Source: Caballeronia novacaledonica
Lineage (GTDB): Bacteria > Pseudomonadota > Gammaproteobacteria > Burkholderiales > Burkholderiaceae
Length of the DNA: 64,000 nt
Assembly: GCF_900258035.1 (NCBI RefSeq)
Contig: NZ_OGTP01000001.1
Coordinates: 558,001 to 622,000, forward strand
Direction of reading: 5' to 3'
The position numbers were made by a program, and so were the translations under genes. Of this stretch, positions 56,185-64,000 are shown one piece after another (the first letter of the stretch is position 1; every line of letters starts with the position of its first letter). Below the pieces are notes generated by a model, which worked only from the letters and a program-made list of their open reading frames with translations, was not told the origin of the DNA and made no database searches.

Positions 56185-57498
56185 TCAATCGTTGCGGCGT
56201 CGGCTGTTCACGAGCGCGGCGGGCACCGTGAACACGAGCAGGCTGCCGATCACGCAACTCGCCGCGAGACCCAGCACGCCGCTGCCGGTCGAGCCCGAAT
56301 GCGTCTGGATCACGCCGATGATCCACGGACTCACGACACCCGAGATGCTGCCGACCGAATTCGCGAGCGCAAGGCCCGCAGCCGCCGCGCCGCCGCTGAG
56401 TATCGCGGGCGGCAGAACCCAGAACTGCGAGATGGTGGTGACGACGCCCATCGTCGCGAGCGTGAGGCCGATCATGCCGAAGAACGTCGAGTGCGCATAG
56501 ACCACGCTCAGATAAAGCCCGATCGCGCCGACGAAGCCCGCGCCCGCCAGATGCCAGCGGCGCTCGCCATGTTTGTCGGAGCTATGGCCGACCGCGAGCA
56601 TCGCAATCGCGCCCGCTCCATAAGGAATCGCCGCGAGCAGGCCGATATGCAGCGGATCGGTGACGCCGCTCGCCTTCACGAGCGTCGGCAGCCAGAAGCT
56701 CACGCCGTAGAGGCCCATCGTGAAGAAGAAGTACGTCACGGAGAGCAAGAGAACTTTGGGATGCAGCAGGCCGTCTCTCACGGAATGCAGCGCATGCGTG
56801 GGCTTTTCATCGCGCAGATTCGCTTCGAGCATGGCCTTTTGCGAATCGCTGAGCCACTTCGCATCGGCGACTTTATCGTCGAGATAGAAGTATGCGACCA
56901 CGCCGAAGATCGCCGTCGGAATGCCTTCGAGCAGGAAGAGCCATTGCCACCCCGCTACGCCGTGCGCGCCGCTCATGTGCGTCATGATCCAGCCCGAAAG
57001 CGGACCGCCGACCACGCCCGACATCGGAATGCCTGTCATGAAGAGCGCCGTGACCTTGCTCCGTCGCGACGCGGGAAACCAGTACGTGAGATAAAGCAGG
57101 ATCGCGGGAATGAAACCGGCCTCGGCCACGCCGAGAAGAAAACGCATGATGTAGAAACTCGTTGGCGTGGTGACGAACATCATCGCTGCGGAGATGATGC
57201 CCCACGTCACCATGATGCGCGCGATCCAGCGCCGCGCGCCCACACGCAACAGAATCAGATTACTTGGCACTTCGAACAACAGATAACCGACGAAGAACAC
57301 GCCCGCGCCCGCGCCATAGACGGCTTCGCTGAAATGCAGGTCATTGAGCATCTGCAGCTTGGCGAAGCTCACGTTGATGCGATCGAGATACGCGCAGAGG
57401 TAACACACGAAGAGAAATGGCAGCAGACGCCATGTCACCTTCGCATAGGTGGACGATTCATCGCTCGTCAGATACGCAACCGGACTGTGGGAACTCAT
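56185..57498 (-). CDS. MFS transporter, anion:cation symporter type
   Basis: A 437-residue carrier with twelve helices. CAYLDRINVSFAKLQMLNDLHFSEAVYGAGAGVFFVGYLLFEVPSNLILLRVGARRW at the start is the ACS signature. Between the GntR gene (convergent) and a LysR gene (divergent), it probably imports the substrate of the oxygenase system or of a pathway controlled by the LysR protein. Similar carriers in Burkholderiales move phthalate, hydroxybenzoates or tartrate. The substrate is unknown. Confidence 0.86.
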   Translation of the reverse strand: MSSHSPVAYLTSDESSTYAKVTWRLLPFLFVCYLCAYLDRINVSFAKLQMLNDLHFSEAVYGAGAGVFFVGYLLFEVPSNLILLRVGARRWIARIMVTWGIISAAMMFVTTPTSFYIMRFLLGVAEAGFIPAILLYLTYWFPASRRSKVTALFMTGIPMSGVVGGPLSGWIMTHMSGAHGVAGWQWLFLLEGIPTAIFGVVAYFYLDDKVADAKWLSDSQKAMLEANLRDEKPTHALHSVRDGLLHPKVLLLSVTYFFFTMGLYGVSFWLPTLVKASGVTDPLHIGLLAAIPYGAGAIAMLAVGHSSDKHGERRWHLAGAGFVGAIGLYLSVVYAHSTFFGMIGLTLATMGVVTTISQFWVLPPAILSGGAAAAGLALANSVGSISGVVSPWIIGVIQTHSGSTGSGVLGLAASCVIGSLLVFTVPAALVNSRRRND

Positions 57499-57618
57499 CT
57501 TCTGTCTCCTGGATATGTGATGCGTCTTGTTCGCTCACATGTTCGTCACACCAAGCGCGAAAGGCAAACGATGCCTGTTCATAGAAACATGACAGACGCT
57601 CATGCATAGGGTGATTCC

Positions 57619-58530
57619 ATGAGGCGCATCCCGAACTTCGTCCTTCTGCGCGCGTTCGAAGCCGCCGCGCGGCTGGAGAGCTTCACGCTTGCCGCGAGCG
57701 AGCTTCATCTCACGCAATCGGCGATCAGCCATCAGGTGAAGGAACTCGAACAGTATTTCGGCAGGCCGCTTTTTCATCGGCGCAACCGGCGTGTGGAGAC
57801 GACATCAGAAGGACGCCGCCTGCATGAGAGCCTCGGACGCGTGTTCGATGTCATCGAAGCCGCATGCGCCGAGGTGACGCTCGATCCGCTCGCGCAAGTG
57901 CTCGCCGTTCATTGCGCGCCGAGTTTCGCGGTGAAATGGCTCGGGCCGCGTCTGCCCGAATTCATGCAGACGCATCCGAACGTGACGATCCGTTTGTCAT
58001 CGGACGCGGAGCCCGCCGATCTTGCGCGCGCGCGTGAAGTCGATGTCGCGATTTCATACGGCTTCGCGCATGATCGGCCGGGCGTCGTCTCGCGCGCGTT
58101 GGGCACGGAGCGCATCATCCCGATGTGCTCGCCTGCGTTATGGAAGGACGGTGTGCCGGCTGCGGAGCAGATCGCCAAGATGACCTTGATCGACTCGCAA
58201 CTGAGCCGCGTGACATGGCCCGGCTGGTTCGCGCTCAACGGCCTCGAGATGCCGCGCGGGCCGCGCCCTTCGTTCGACCGTGCGGCGCTCGCCATATCGG
58301 CGGCGGTGGATGGCATGGGCGTCGCGCTGGAAACGACGCGCCTCGCCGAGCGCGAGCTTGCGCGCGGCGATCTGATCGAGCTGGGCGCGGGAGCGTTCGC
58401 GCCGCTCGCAAGGGAGACGCACTTTCTTTCTTATCGCGTCAATGAACGCAATGTCGAAAAAGTGAAATGCTTTTGCGACTGGGTGCTGGCGAAGGCCGGC
58501 CTCGAAGCAACAGACGAGGCCGAAGCCTGA
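57619..58530 (+). CDS. LysR family transcriptional regulator, GcvA-like
   Basis: A 303-residue LysR regulator of the GcvA/AmpR-like branch: IPNFVLLRAFEAAARLESFTLAASELHLTQSAISHQVKELEQYFGRPLFHRRNRRVETTSEG is the DNA-binding half. The ligand domain (SFAVKWLGPRLPEFMQTHPNVTIRLSSD) follows. It diverges from the MFS gene over 120 bases, in which its operator should lie. It may control the MFS gene. The C-terminus (NERNVEKVKCFCDWVLAKAG) is typical of the branch. Confidence 0.87.
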   Translation: MRRIPNFVLLRAFEAAARLESFTLAASELHLTQSAISHQVKELEQYFGRPLFHRRNRRVETTSEGRRLHESLGRVFDVIEAACAEVTLDPLAQVLAVHCAPSFAVKWLGPRLPEFMQTHPNVTIRLSSDAEPADLARAREVDVAISYGFAHDRPGVVSRALGTERIIPMCSPALWKDGVPAAEQIAKMTLIDSQLSRVTWPGWFALNGLEMPRGPRPSFDRAALAISAAVDGMGVALETTRLAERELARGDLIELGAGAFAPLARETHFLSYRVNERNVEKVKCFCDWVLAKAGLEATDEAEA

Positions 58531-58537
58531 ATCCGGC

Positions 58538-58933
58538 TCACGCCGCCTGTCTCGCCCTTTCCTCTTCAATCACGCGTGCATGCGCATACACGCGATCGCG
58601 TTCGCGCGCGACAAGCGTGCGCTTGCGCGCGAGCGTCTGCCGATGATATTTCGGATCGCCCATCTGCAATACATATTCGCCATGACGATAACGCAGATAG
58701 CGCTGGAAGAATTCCGCGCCCGGCAAGCCATTGTCGAGCGCCATGAGCACGCCGTAGTCGATCACGCTGACATCGGCGAGGGTCTTGATCGCAGATTCCA
58801 AAGCGGCATAGCGCTGCGGCAGCGGCACGCCCTTGTCGCATTGCGCATGAAATCGCTGATAGGTCAGCACCTGCCCATGCGACGCACAACGCCATAACAC
58901 TTTCGCAAGCCGTTGACTGAGTTCCGTTTCCAC
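58538..58933 (-). CDS. Conserved-looking small protein of unknown function, GTG start
   Basis: A 131-residue protein, charged and probably soluble. The start is GTG with a very good GGGAGG before it, which supports a real gene. It looks mostly helical: LSQRLAKVLWRCASHGQVLTYQRFHAQCDKG, then AALESAIKTLADVSVIDYGVLMALDNGLPGAEFFQRYLRYRHGEYV, and a basic C-terminus RKRTLVARERDRVYAHARVIEEERARQ. I do not recognise a family. It is convergent with the LysR gene at eight bases. Confidence 0.68.
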   Translation of the reverse strand: METELSQRLAKVLWRCASHGQVLTYQRFHAQCDKGVPLPQRYAALESAIKTLADVSVIDYGVLMALDNGLPGAEFFQRYLRYRHGEYVLQMGDPKYHRQTLARKRTLVARERDRVYAHARVIEEERARQAA

Positions 58934-59883
58934 GTTTCCTCCCGCATGATGCGCGGATCGTATGCGTGCGACATTCCACCGTCATGGAAAATCGATGACG
59001 GTAACCGGTTGCCTGGAAATCACCTGCCATGCCAAGAGATAGGCGCGACGCCCGCCACCGGGCCACGTCGCTTCGTGTACATCGCTGGAAACGCGCTGCG
59101 CAAAACAGCTACGTTGGAGCACACTGTCTTCGAAAATTCTGTTAAATACGTTTTATGAAAGCGGCGTGATCTTTATTTCTCGCGCCGAAAGACCAAGCGA
59201 AAGCAATGAAGAACGCGAAATGCAATAAACGTCGATGCTTATCAGGTCTTGCGTTATGCACTGCGACGCCGCGCACGAGCCACGCGGCCGCATGTGCGGC
59301 GGTGAGCTTGCGAAACACATCCGACACGGACAACACAACGCAAAGCGCCTGCCGTGAGCGCTTCGCTTATTATCAGCCTCGATGGGCTCTATTGAAGTTC
59401 ACGCCACAGCGCCGCACCTTCTGGGCGAAAGATCAGGCGGTAGCTGCGATCCGATTACATGCTAGCAAACATATCGCGGGAAACCAAGAAGAGTTTCCGC
59501 ATCAAGGAACACCGCGTTTATTCACGCGGGTGTCATTCGGCATATTTTTCAGCGTCGCATATTCACGATGCTGCAAGAAGCCTACGCTAAAGAAACGATT
59601 AACCGGCTTTAGCCAACGCGCTAAAGCGAATGCACCGAGATTCGACCGTCCTGCTTCGATCGCGACGCACGCCACCGCAACCGGCTTAGTCCTTAAGATT
59701 GGTTTAAGCCTGAACGACTAAAACATGTCACATGACGCAGGCAGGATCGCGGTTCGATACCGCTTCCTTGCAGTCCACTGCGAATCGGCTTTCACTCGAA
59801 CGTCCACGCGGATGGTCAGACCGGGCAACGCCGCACACGCCTTCCAACGGCGTAAGCTGGCGCAGGCGATGACCATCCCATTC
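58934..59883. other. Gene-poor region with possible non-coding transcript
   Basis: About 950 bases without a convincing protein gene. A plus-strand frame at 59206-59721 has a weak ribosome site and an amino-acid mix unlike its neighbours. The left part is AT-richer. A plus-strand terminator closes the region at 59884-59912 although no plus-strand gene precedes it, so a non-coding RNA, or a small unrecognised gene, may end there. Confidence 0.45.
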
Positions 59884-59912
59884 AGCCCGGCAGGAATGTC
59901 GGGCTTTTTTTT
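59884..59912 (+). terminator. Plus-strand Rho-independent terminator
   Basis: AGCCCG (59884-59889) pairs with CGGGCT (59900-59905), loop of ten bases, then a run of eight T from the last stem base on. The T-tract is on the plus strand only, so it stops transcription coming from the left. It overlaps the stop codon of the minus-strand kinase gene by two bases. Confidence 0.75.
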
Positions 59913-61446
59913 ATTCGTGCCATCCGCGTGCGTGCGATGCACCGTCGCCGGTCTGCGCGACGGCGGCCGGCAAGTCGAAGCGAAACGTCGTGCCCGCGCC
60001 TTCCTTGTCGATCATGCGAATCTGGCTGCCGTGCAATTGCAGCATGCGCTGCACGATGAGCAAGCCAAGCCCCCCGCGATGCGCGCCGCCCGATGCGAAC
60101 GGACGCTGAAACAGCGCTTCCCGCATCGCGGGCGGAATGCCCGTCCCTGTGTCGCTGACCGTGACCTCGACGCGCCCGGCATGTTCTGGCGCATGCGCAA
60201 GCGTCACCTCCACCGTGCCTTGTGCGGGCGTATGACGGATCGCGTTGTCGAGCAGATTCGTGAGCACGCGCTCGATCATGCCGAGATCCGCCATGACGCT
60301 CGGCAAGCGCGGCGCGATCTGCGCATTCAGGCGCACGCCTCTGGACTGCGCGGGCAGCTCGAACTTCTCGAATACGTCCTGCACGAGATCGGTCAGCGAG
60401 AACGGTTCGGCTTCCGGCGCGACCATGCCATGTTCGAGCTTCGCGAGTTCGAACAGCGATTGCGCGAGATGGCCCACCTTAGCGCTCTGCGCAAGCGCGA
60501 TCGACAGATAACGGCGCCGGTCGGTATCGGGCAGCGTATCGGACTTGAGCGACAGCGTTTCCAGATAACCATGCAGCGACGACAGCGGCGTGCGCAGATC
60601 GTGCGAGATATTCGCGACCATCTCGCGGCGCTCGCGATCCTGCCGGCCGAGCGCGCGCCACTGCTCGCCGATGCGCTCGGCCATCTGCGCGAACGCGCTT
60701 TCGAGCACCACGATCTCGTCGCGTTCGTTCTCGCGTACATCGGATGCGCTCGCTTTCTGCATCGAAGGCAAAGGCGGCTCGGCGGGCACGCCGCGCGCGT
60801 CGAACTTGCGCATCGCTTCGGTGAGCCGGCGCAGCGGTCGCGTGACAAGGCCGAACGCGACCACACCCGCGACGAGCCCGAGCAAGGTGACGAGGCCCAT
60901 CGACGCGAGCGTGGTGCGCAACACCGCGCTCGCCGATGCCTTCGCCGCCAGTGCGTCGTGCTCCTCGCCGAGCAGCACCACATAGACATAGCCGAAGGGC
61001 GGCTTGCCGGGCGCGGCGAGCGGCGCGGCGCTGAACACCTTGCGCTTGTCGTCGCTGCGCGGATCGTCGCCGAGGATCGGCAAGGGAACGCCATCGAGGA
61101 ACTGGCGCACCGGCGCGAGATCGACGCGATTGCGCTTCACATGTCCGGGCGGGGCATCGTCGGCGCGCACGCGGCCTGTATCGTCGAGCAGATACACCTC
61201 GACGCTCGGATTCACCACCATCAACTGGCTGAAGAGACGGCGCACGGCGGGCGCGTCGAAATCGTTGACATCGGCGAGCGCGCCGTCATGTGCGATATGC
61301 GCCGCGAGCCCGCGCGACAGGCTTTGAATGACCTCCTTCTCGCGCAGATCGCTTGCGCGGATCTGCAGCCACGCCGACGCGCCGCAGCACGCGAGCAGCA
61401 GCACGCAAAACACCGCGAAAAGCCGTTGCGAGAGCGTGAGTTTCAC
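59911..61446 (-). CDS. Sensor histidine kinase with periplasmic domain
   Basis: A 511-residue inner-membrane kinase. One helix near residues 8-28 (LFAVFCVLLLACCGASAW), a periplasmic sensing part to about residue 175, a second helix (LASMGLVTLLGLVAGVVAFGLV near 185), a HAMP domain, and the histidine box ANISHDLRTPLSSLHGYLETLS near residue 290. ATP-binding motifs are N (LTNLLDNAIRHTP), DTGTGIP and GGLGLLIVQRML. It overlaps the response regulator gene by four bases. The signal is unknown; the MsrB gene on the other side suggests an oxidative or envelope-stress input. Confidence 0.88.
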   Translation of the reverse strand: MKLTLSQRLFAVFCVLLLACCGASAWLQIRASDLREKEVIQSLSRGLAAHIAHDGALADVNDFDAPAVRRLFSQLMVVNPSVEVYLLDDTGRVRADDAPPGHVKRNRVDLAPVRQFLDGVPLPILGDDPRSDDKRKVFSAAPLAAPGKPPFGYVYVVLLGEEHDALAAKASASAVLRTTLASMGLVTLLGLVAGVVAFGLVTRPLRRLTEAMRKFDARGVPAEPPLPSMQKASASDVRENERDEIVVLESAFAQMAERIGEQWRALGRQDRERREMVANISHDLRTPLSSLHGYLETLSLKSDTLPDTDRRRYLSIALAQSAKVGHLAQSLFELAKLEHGMVAPEAEPFSLTDLVQDVFEKFELPAQSRGVRLNAQIAPRLPSVMADLGMIERVLTNLLDNAIRHTPAQGTVEVTLAHAPEHAGRVEVTVSDTGTGIPPAMREALFQRPFASGGAHRGGLGLLIVQRMLQLHGSQIRMIDKEGAGTTFRFDLPAAVAQTGDGASHARGWHE

Positions 61447-62174
61447 GGCGCGATGTCCTTGCCGTCGGGCGCTTGCGCCGCGAGCTTATAGCCGTGGCCC
61501 CATACCGTGAGAATGCGTTTTGGATCGGCGGCGTCCTTCTCCACTTTCGCGCGCAGCCGGTTGATATGCGTGTTGACGGTGTGCTCATAGCCTTCATGCC
61601 GATAGCCCCACACCGCGTTGAGCAGATCCATGCGCGAGAACACCTTGCCCGGATGACGCGCGAAGTGATAAAGCAGATCGAATTCGCGTGGCGTGAGCTC
61701 GATGCGCGCGCCATCGACCCATGCCTCGCGCGCGAGCGGATCGATCGCGATGCCGGCAACCTCGATGCGCCCCGTGTCGAGCCGCGAGTCCTTCGCGACC
61801 GCATCGACGCGGCGCAGCAAGGCCTTCACGCGTGCGACGAGTTCGAGCACCGAGAACGGCTTCGCGAGATAGTCGTCCGCGCCGAGTTCGAGGCCGAGTA
61901 TGCGATGCACCTCGCTGGAACGCGCGCTCGTGATGATGATCGGCGTATAGCGCGTCATGGCCCGCGCGCGGCGGCAGATTTCGAGGCCATCGACGCCGGG
62001 CAGCATGAGATCGAGAATCAGCGCGTCCCAGCCACCCTGCTCCAGCAAGCGCAGCCCTTCGGCGCCATCGGCGCTATGCACGACTTCGTAGCGCTCGTCG
62101 CGCAGATTGAGACTCAGCACATCGGCGATATGCATGTCGTCTTCGACGATCAGAATGCGTTTCGGATGATCCAT
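61443..62174 (-). CDS. OmpR-type response regulator
   Basis: A 243-residue response regulator. The receiver has ILIVEDDMHIADVL, phosphorylated aspartate in ALILDLMLPGVDGLE near residue 54 and lysine in LAKPFSVLELVARV near residue 105. The C-terminal winged helix is of the OmpR type (IELTPREFDLLYHFARHPGKVFSRMDLLNAVWGYRHEGYEHTVNTHINRLRAKVE). It is co-translated with the kinase. It diverges from msrB across 174 bases, so it may switch on msrB and the dipZ-like gene. Confidence 0.9.
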   Translation of the reverse strand: MDHPKRILIVEDDMHIADVLSLNLRDERYEVVHSADGAEGLRLLEQGGWDALILDLMLPGVDGLEICRRARAMTRYTPIIITSARSSEVHRILGLELGADDYLAKPFSVLELVARVKALLRRVDAVAKDSRLDTGRIEVAGIAIDPLAREAWVDGARIELTPREFDLLYHFARHPGKVFSRMDLLNAVWGYRHEGYEHTVNTHINRLRAKVEKDAADPKRILTVWGHGYKLAAQAPDGKDIAP

Positions 62175-62348
62175 GAGCGAATATCGAATGATGCGCGCCC
62201 TTTCCGCAGAGGAAATCGACGCGCGTCTGTGCCATTGTGCAGAAAAGCGCGCGCCGAAGTATCACATTTAATTTAACTTTCGGTGAGGACTCGGGGATAC
62301 GCGCGCGACTACGATGCGTCCATCCCACTCGAAAACGAGGAACGCATC

Positions 62349-62864
62349 ATGCCAACCCGCCGCCGCTTTCTCCTGACGGGCACCGCTGCCGCAGCCGCCG
62401 CGTTCGCTTTGGGCGGACGTCTGCGCGCGTTCGCGGCCGGCGCCGAACCGCAAGCGATGTCGCCAGAACGCTTCGAAATCGTCCATACCGATGACGAATG
62501 GCGCCGCCTGCTGAATCCCGTGCAATTCGACGTGCTGCGGCGCGAAGGCACCGAGCGCCCATTTACGAGCCCGCTCAACGACGAGCATCGCACGGGCACG
62601 TTCAGTTGCGCGGGCTGCAAGCTGGCGGCGTTCTCGTCGCGCACCAAGTTCGACAGTCACACGGGCTGGCCGAGTTTCTGGGCGCCGCTCGATCATGCGG
62701 TCGCGACGCGTATCGACGGCTCGTTCGGCATCGAGCGCACCGAAGTGCATTGCCGTCGCTGCGGCGGGCATCTGGGCCATGTGTTCGACGACGGACCGAA
62801 ACCAACGGGACTGCGCTACTGCATGAACGGCGTCGCGATGACCTTTACGCCTGGCGCAGCCTGA
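62349..62864 (+). CDS. msrB: Tat-exported methionine-R-sulfoxide reductase (MsrB)
   Basis: A 171-residue protein with a twin-arginine leader (PTRRRFLLTGTAAAAAAFALGGRLRAFA), which is unusual for MsrB. The enzyme part is complete: zinc cysteines in CAGCKLAAFSS near residue 88 and CRRCGGHLGHVFDDG near residue 135, FDSHTGWPSFWAPL between them, and the catalytic cysteine in LRYCMNGVAM near residue 160. It repairs oxidised methionine in periplasmic proteins. Reducing power could come from the DipZ-like protein encoded 40 bases downstream. GAGG precedes the ATG. Confidence 0.9.
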   Translation: MPTRRRFLLTGTAAAAAAFALGGRLRAFAAGAEPQAMSPERFEIVHTDDEWRRLLNPVQFDVLRREGTERPFTSPLNDEHRTGTFSCAGCKLAAFSSRTKFDSHTGWPSFWAPLDHAVATRIDGSFGIERTEVHCRRCGGHLGHVFDDGPKPTGLRYCMNGVAMTFTPGAA

Positions 62865-62904
62865 ACCGCGTTCACACCACGATCAACCTCGACCCGACAC
62901 CATC

Positions 62905-64000
62905 ATGTTGCTTATCGTCCTTGCCTATCTCGGCGGCGCGCTGACGATTCTCAGTCCGTGCATCCTGCCGGTGCTTCCTTTCGTGTTCTCGCGCGCGGAT
63001 CAGCCGTTCGTGAAGAGCGGCCTGCCTCTGCTCGCGGGCATGGGCCTGACGTTCGCCGTCGTCGCGACGCTCGCGGCCGTGGGCGGAGGATGGGTCACGC
63101 AGGCCAATCAATACGGCCGCTGGGCCGCTATCGTGCTGCTCGCGGTCTTCGGCCTCACGTTGCTTCTGCCGAGCGTTGCAGAGCGCGTGATGCATCCGCT
63201 CGTCAGCGCGGGCAATCGTCTCACCGCGTTCGCGCAGCGCGGCGACGGCAAGCCGAGCTTCGGCGGATCGTTCGTGCTCGGCATCGCGACGGGGCTTCTC
63301 TGGGCGCCGTGCGCGGGCCCGATCCTCGGCCTCGTGCTGACGGGTGCGGCGCTCAACGGCGCGAGCGTCGGCACCACGCTGCTGCTGCTCGCCTATGCGG
63401 CCGGCGCGGCGACATCGCTCGCGATTGCGCTGCTGATCGGCGGACGCGTGTTCACCGCGATGAAGCGCTCGCTCGGCGCGGGCGAATGGGTGCGGCGCGG
63501 CATCGGCGCGGCGATGCTGCTCGGCGTCGTCGCGATCGCGCTCGGGCTCGACACCGGCGTGCTCGCTCGCGTATCGACGGTGGCGACCTCCGGCATCGAA
63601 CAGCAGCTTGTCGACAAGCTCTCGAATAAGAACAACGGCGCGATGATGATGTCCGCGAACGCGGGCAACAATAAGCCCGCGATGATGCGCGCGAGCACCT
63701 CGTCGCTGCCCGTGGAAGGCACGCTTCCGCCGCTCGACGGCGCGGTGCAATGGCTCAACTCGCCGCCGCTCACGAAGGAAGCGCTGCGCGGCAAGGTCGT
63801 GCTCGTCGATGTGTGGACGTACTCGTGCATCAACTGCCTGCGCACGCTGCCGTATGTGAAGACCTGGGCGCAGAAGTACCGCGATCAAGGGCTCGTCGTG
63901 ATCGGCGTGCATGCGCCGGAGTTTGCGTTCGAGCGCAACGTCGACAACGTGAAGCAGGCGATTCACGATCTCGGTATCGATTACCCTGTCGCCATCGACA
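62905..64000 (+). CDS. DipZ-like fusion of CcdA membrane part and thioredoxin domain (3' end outside window)
   Basis: Open to the window end, 365 residues visible. The first part is a CcdA/DsbD-like membrane domain with six helices; the cysteine pair that carries electrons is in ILSPCILPVLPF near residue 18 and LLWAPCAGPILG near residue 135. A periplasmic thioredoxin-like domain follows with the CINC active site near residue 311 (VDVWTYSCINCLRTLPYVKTW). Such DipZ proteins move electrons from cytoplasmic thioredoxin to the periplasm. Next to an exported MsrB, feeding that enzyme is its likely role. The end is cut, so an extra domain may follow. Confidence 0.87.
   Translation, partial: MLLIVLAYLGGALTILSPCILPVLPFVFSRADQPFVKSGLPLLAGMGLTFAVVATLAAVGGGWVTQANQYGRWAAIVLLAVFGLTLLLPSVAERVMHPLVSAGNRLTAFAQRGDGKPSFGGSFVLGIATGLLWAPCAGPILGLVLTGAALNGASVGTTLLLLAYAAGAATSLAIALLIGGRVFTAMKRSLGAGEWVRRGIGAAMLLGVVAIALGLDTGVLARVSTVATSGIEQQLVDKLSNKNNGAMMMSANAGNNKPAMMRASTSSLPVEGTLPPLDGAVQWLNSPPLTKEALRGKVVLVDVWTYSCINCLRTLPYVKTWAQKYRDQGLVVIGVHAPEFAFERNVDNVKQAIHDLGIDYPVAID

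Noticed and set aside
59206-59721. Plus-strand frame of 171 codons
   Set aside because: Weak ribosome site, no domain, biased composition; better taken as non-coding.
1-64000. CRISPR array, transposons, rRNA
   Set aside because: No regularly spaced repeats, no transposase motifs and no rRNA segments were recognised anywhere in the window.

Overview
The window is high-GC DNA with the gene families and style of a plant- or soil-associated Burkholderiaceae bacterium, most likely Paraburkholderia or Caballeronia. The pointers are a DUF4148 protein, long Gram-negative porins, an H-NS protein with duplicated AT-hook-like ends, many LysR regulators, and indole-acetate and aromatic amine catabolism. 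No transposase, integrase, CRISPR array or rRNA is visible. One tRNA-Val(GAC) lies at 20590-20666.

Layout. 1-2498: end of a GH15 glycosidase and dihydroxyacetone kinase subunits dhaL-dhaK. 2617-2898: a small DUF4148 protein. 3158-20414: an aromatic-acid-type catabolic locus, almost all on the minus strand. It holds two 4,5-dihydroxyphthalate decarboxylase-like proteins, a LigJ-type 4-oxalomesaconate hydratase, two related amidohydrolases, an HpcH/HpaI aldolase, a ThDP enzyme, a carboxymuconolactone decarboxylase-family protein, MFS and TctAB/TctC transporters, a Tat-exported binding protein, a porin and two near-twin LysR regulators. A 15-bp motif (TTACC-N5-GTTAA and variants) occurs in front of four transcription units of this locus and suggests one regulon. 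I could not match the gene set to a known complete pathway; this is the best candidate for something undescribed.

20571-22433: tRNA-Val, a small membrane protein, a nucleoside deaminase and a DUF429 protein. 22456-30238: a tightly packed aromatic amine dehydrogenase operon (aauBEDA type) followed by two c-type cytochromes, an aldehyde dehydrogenase and a porin, with an AraC regulator upstream. 30546-43045: an indole-3-acetate degradation (iac) set with all the expected enzymes, a LysR regulator and a PAS kinase/FixJ-like regulator pair. Here the amidase (iacH) and the dehydrogenase (iacE) are joined in one reading frame. 43050-47160: urate-breakdown genes (uraD, two hydroxyisourate hydrolases, one of them Tat-exported), an MFS transporter and a LysR regulator. 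47412-52357: H-NS with two DNA-binding ends, a VOC protein, an aldehyde dehydrogenase, Ohr and a double-domain alpha/beta hydrolase. 52610-58933: a Rieske oxygenase with its PDR/VanB-type reductase, GntR and LysR regulators, an MFS transporter and a small unknown protein. 58934-59912: gene-poor, ending in a plus-strand terminator. 59911-64000: an OmpR-type two-component system facing away from a Tat-exported MsrB and a DipZ-like thiol-disulfide protein that is cut by the window end.

Together the region is a catabolic archive. Successive blocks each bring their own regulator, their own inner-membrane transporter or porin, and enzymes for a different plant- or soil-derived compound. Functions are assigned by reading protein motifs and family resemblance from memory; no database search was possible.
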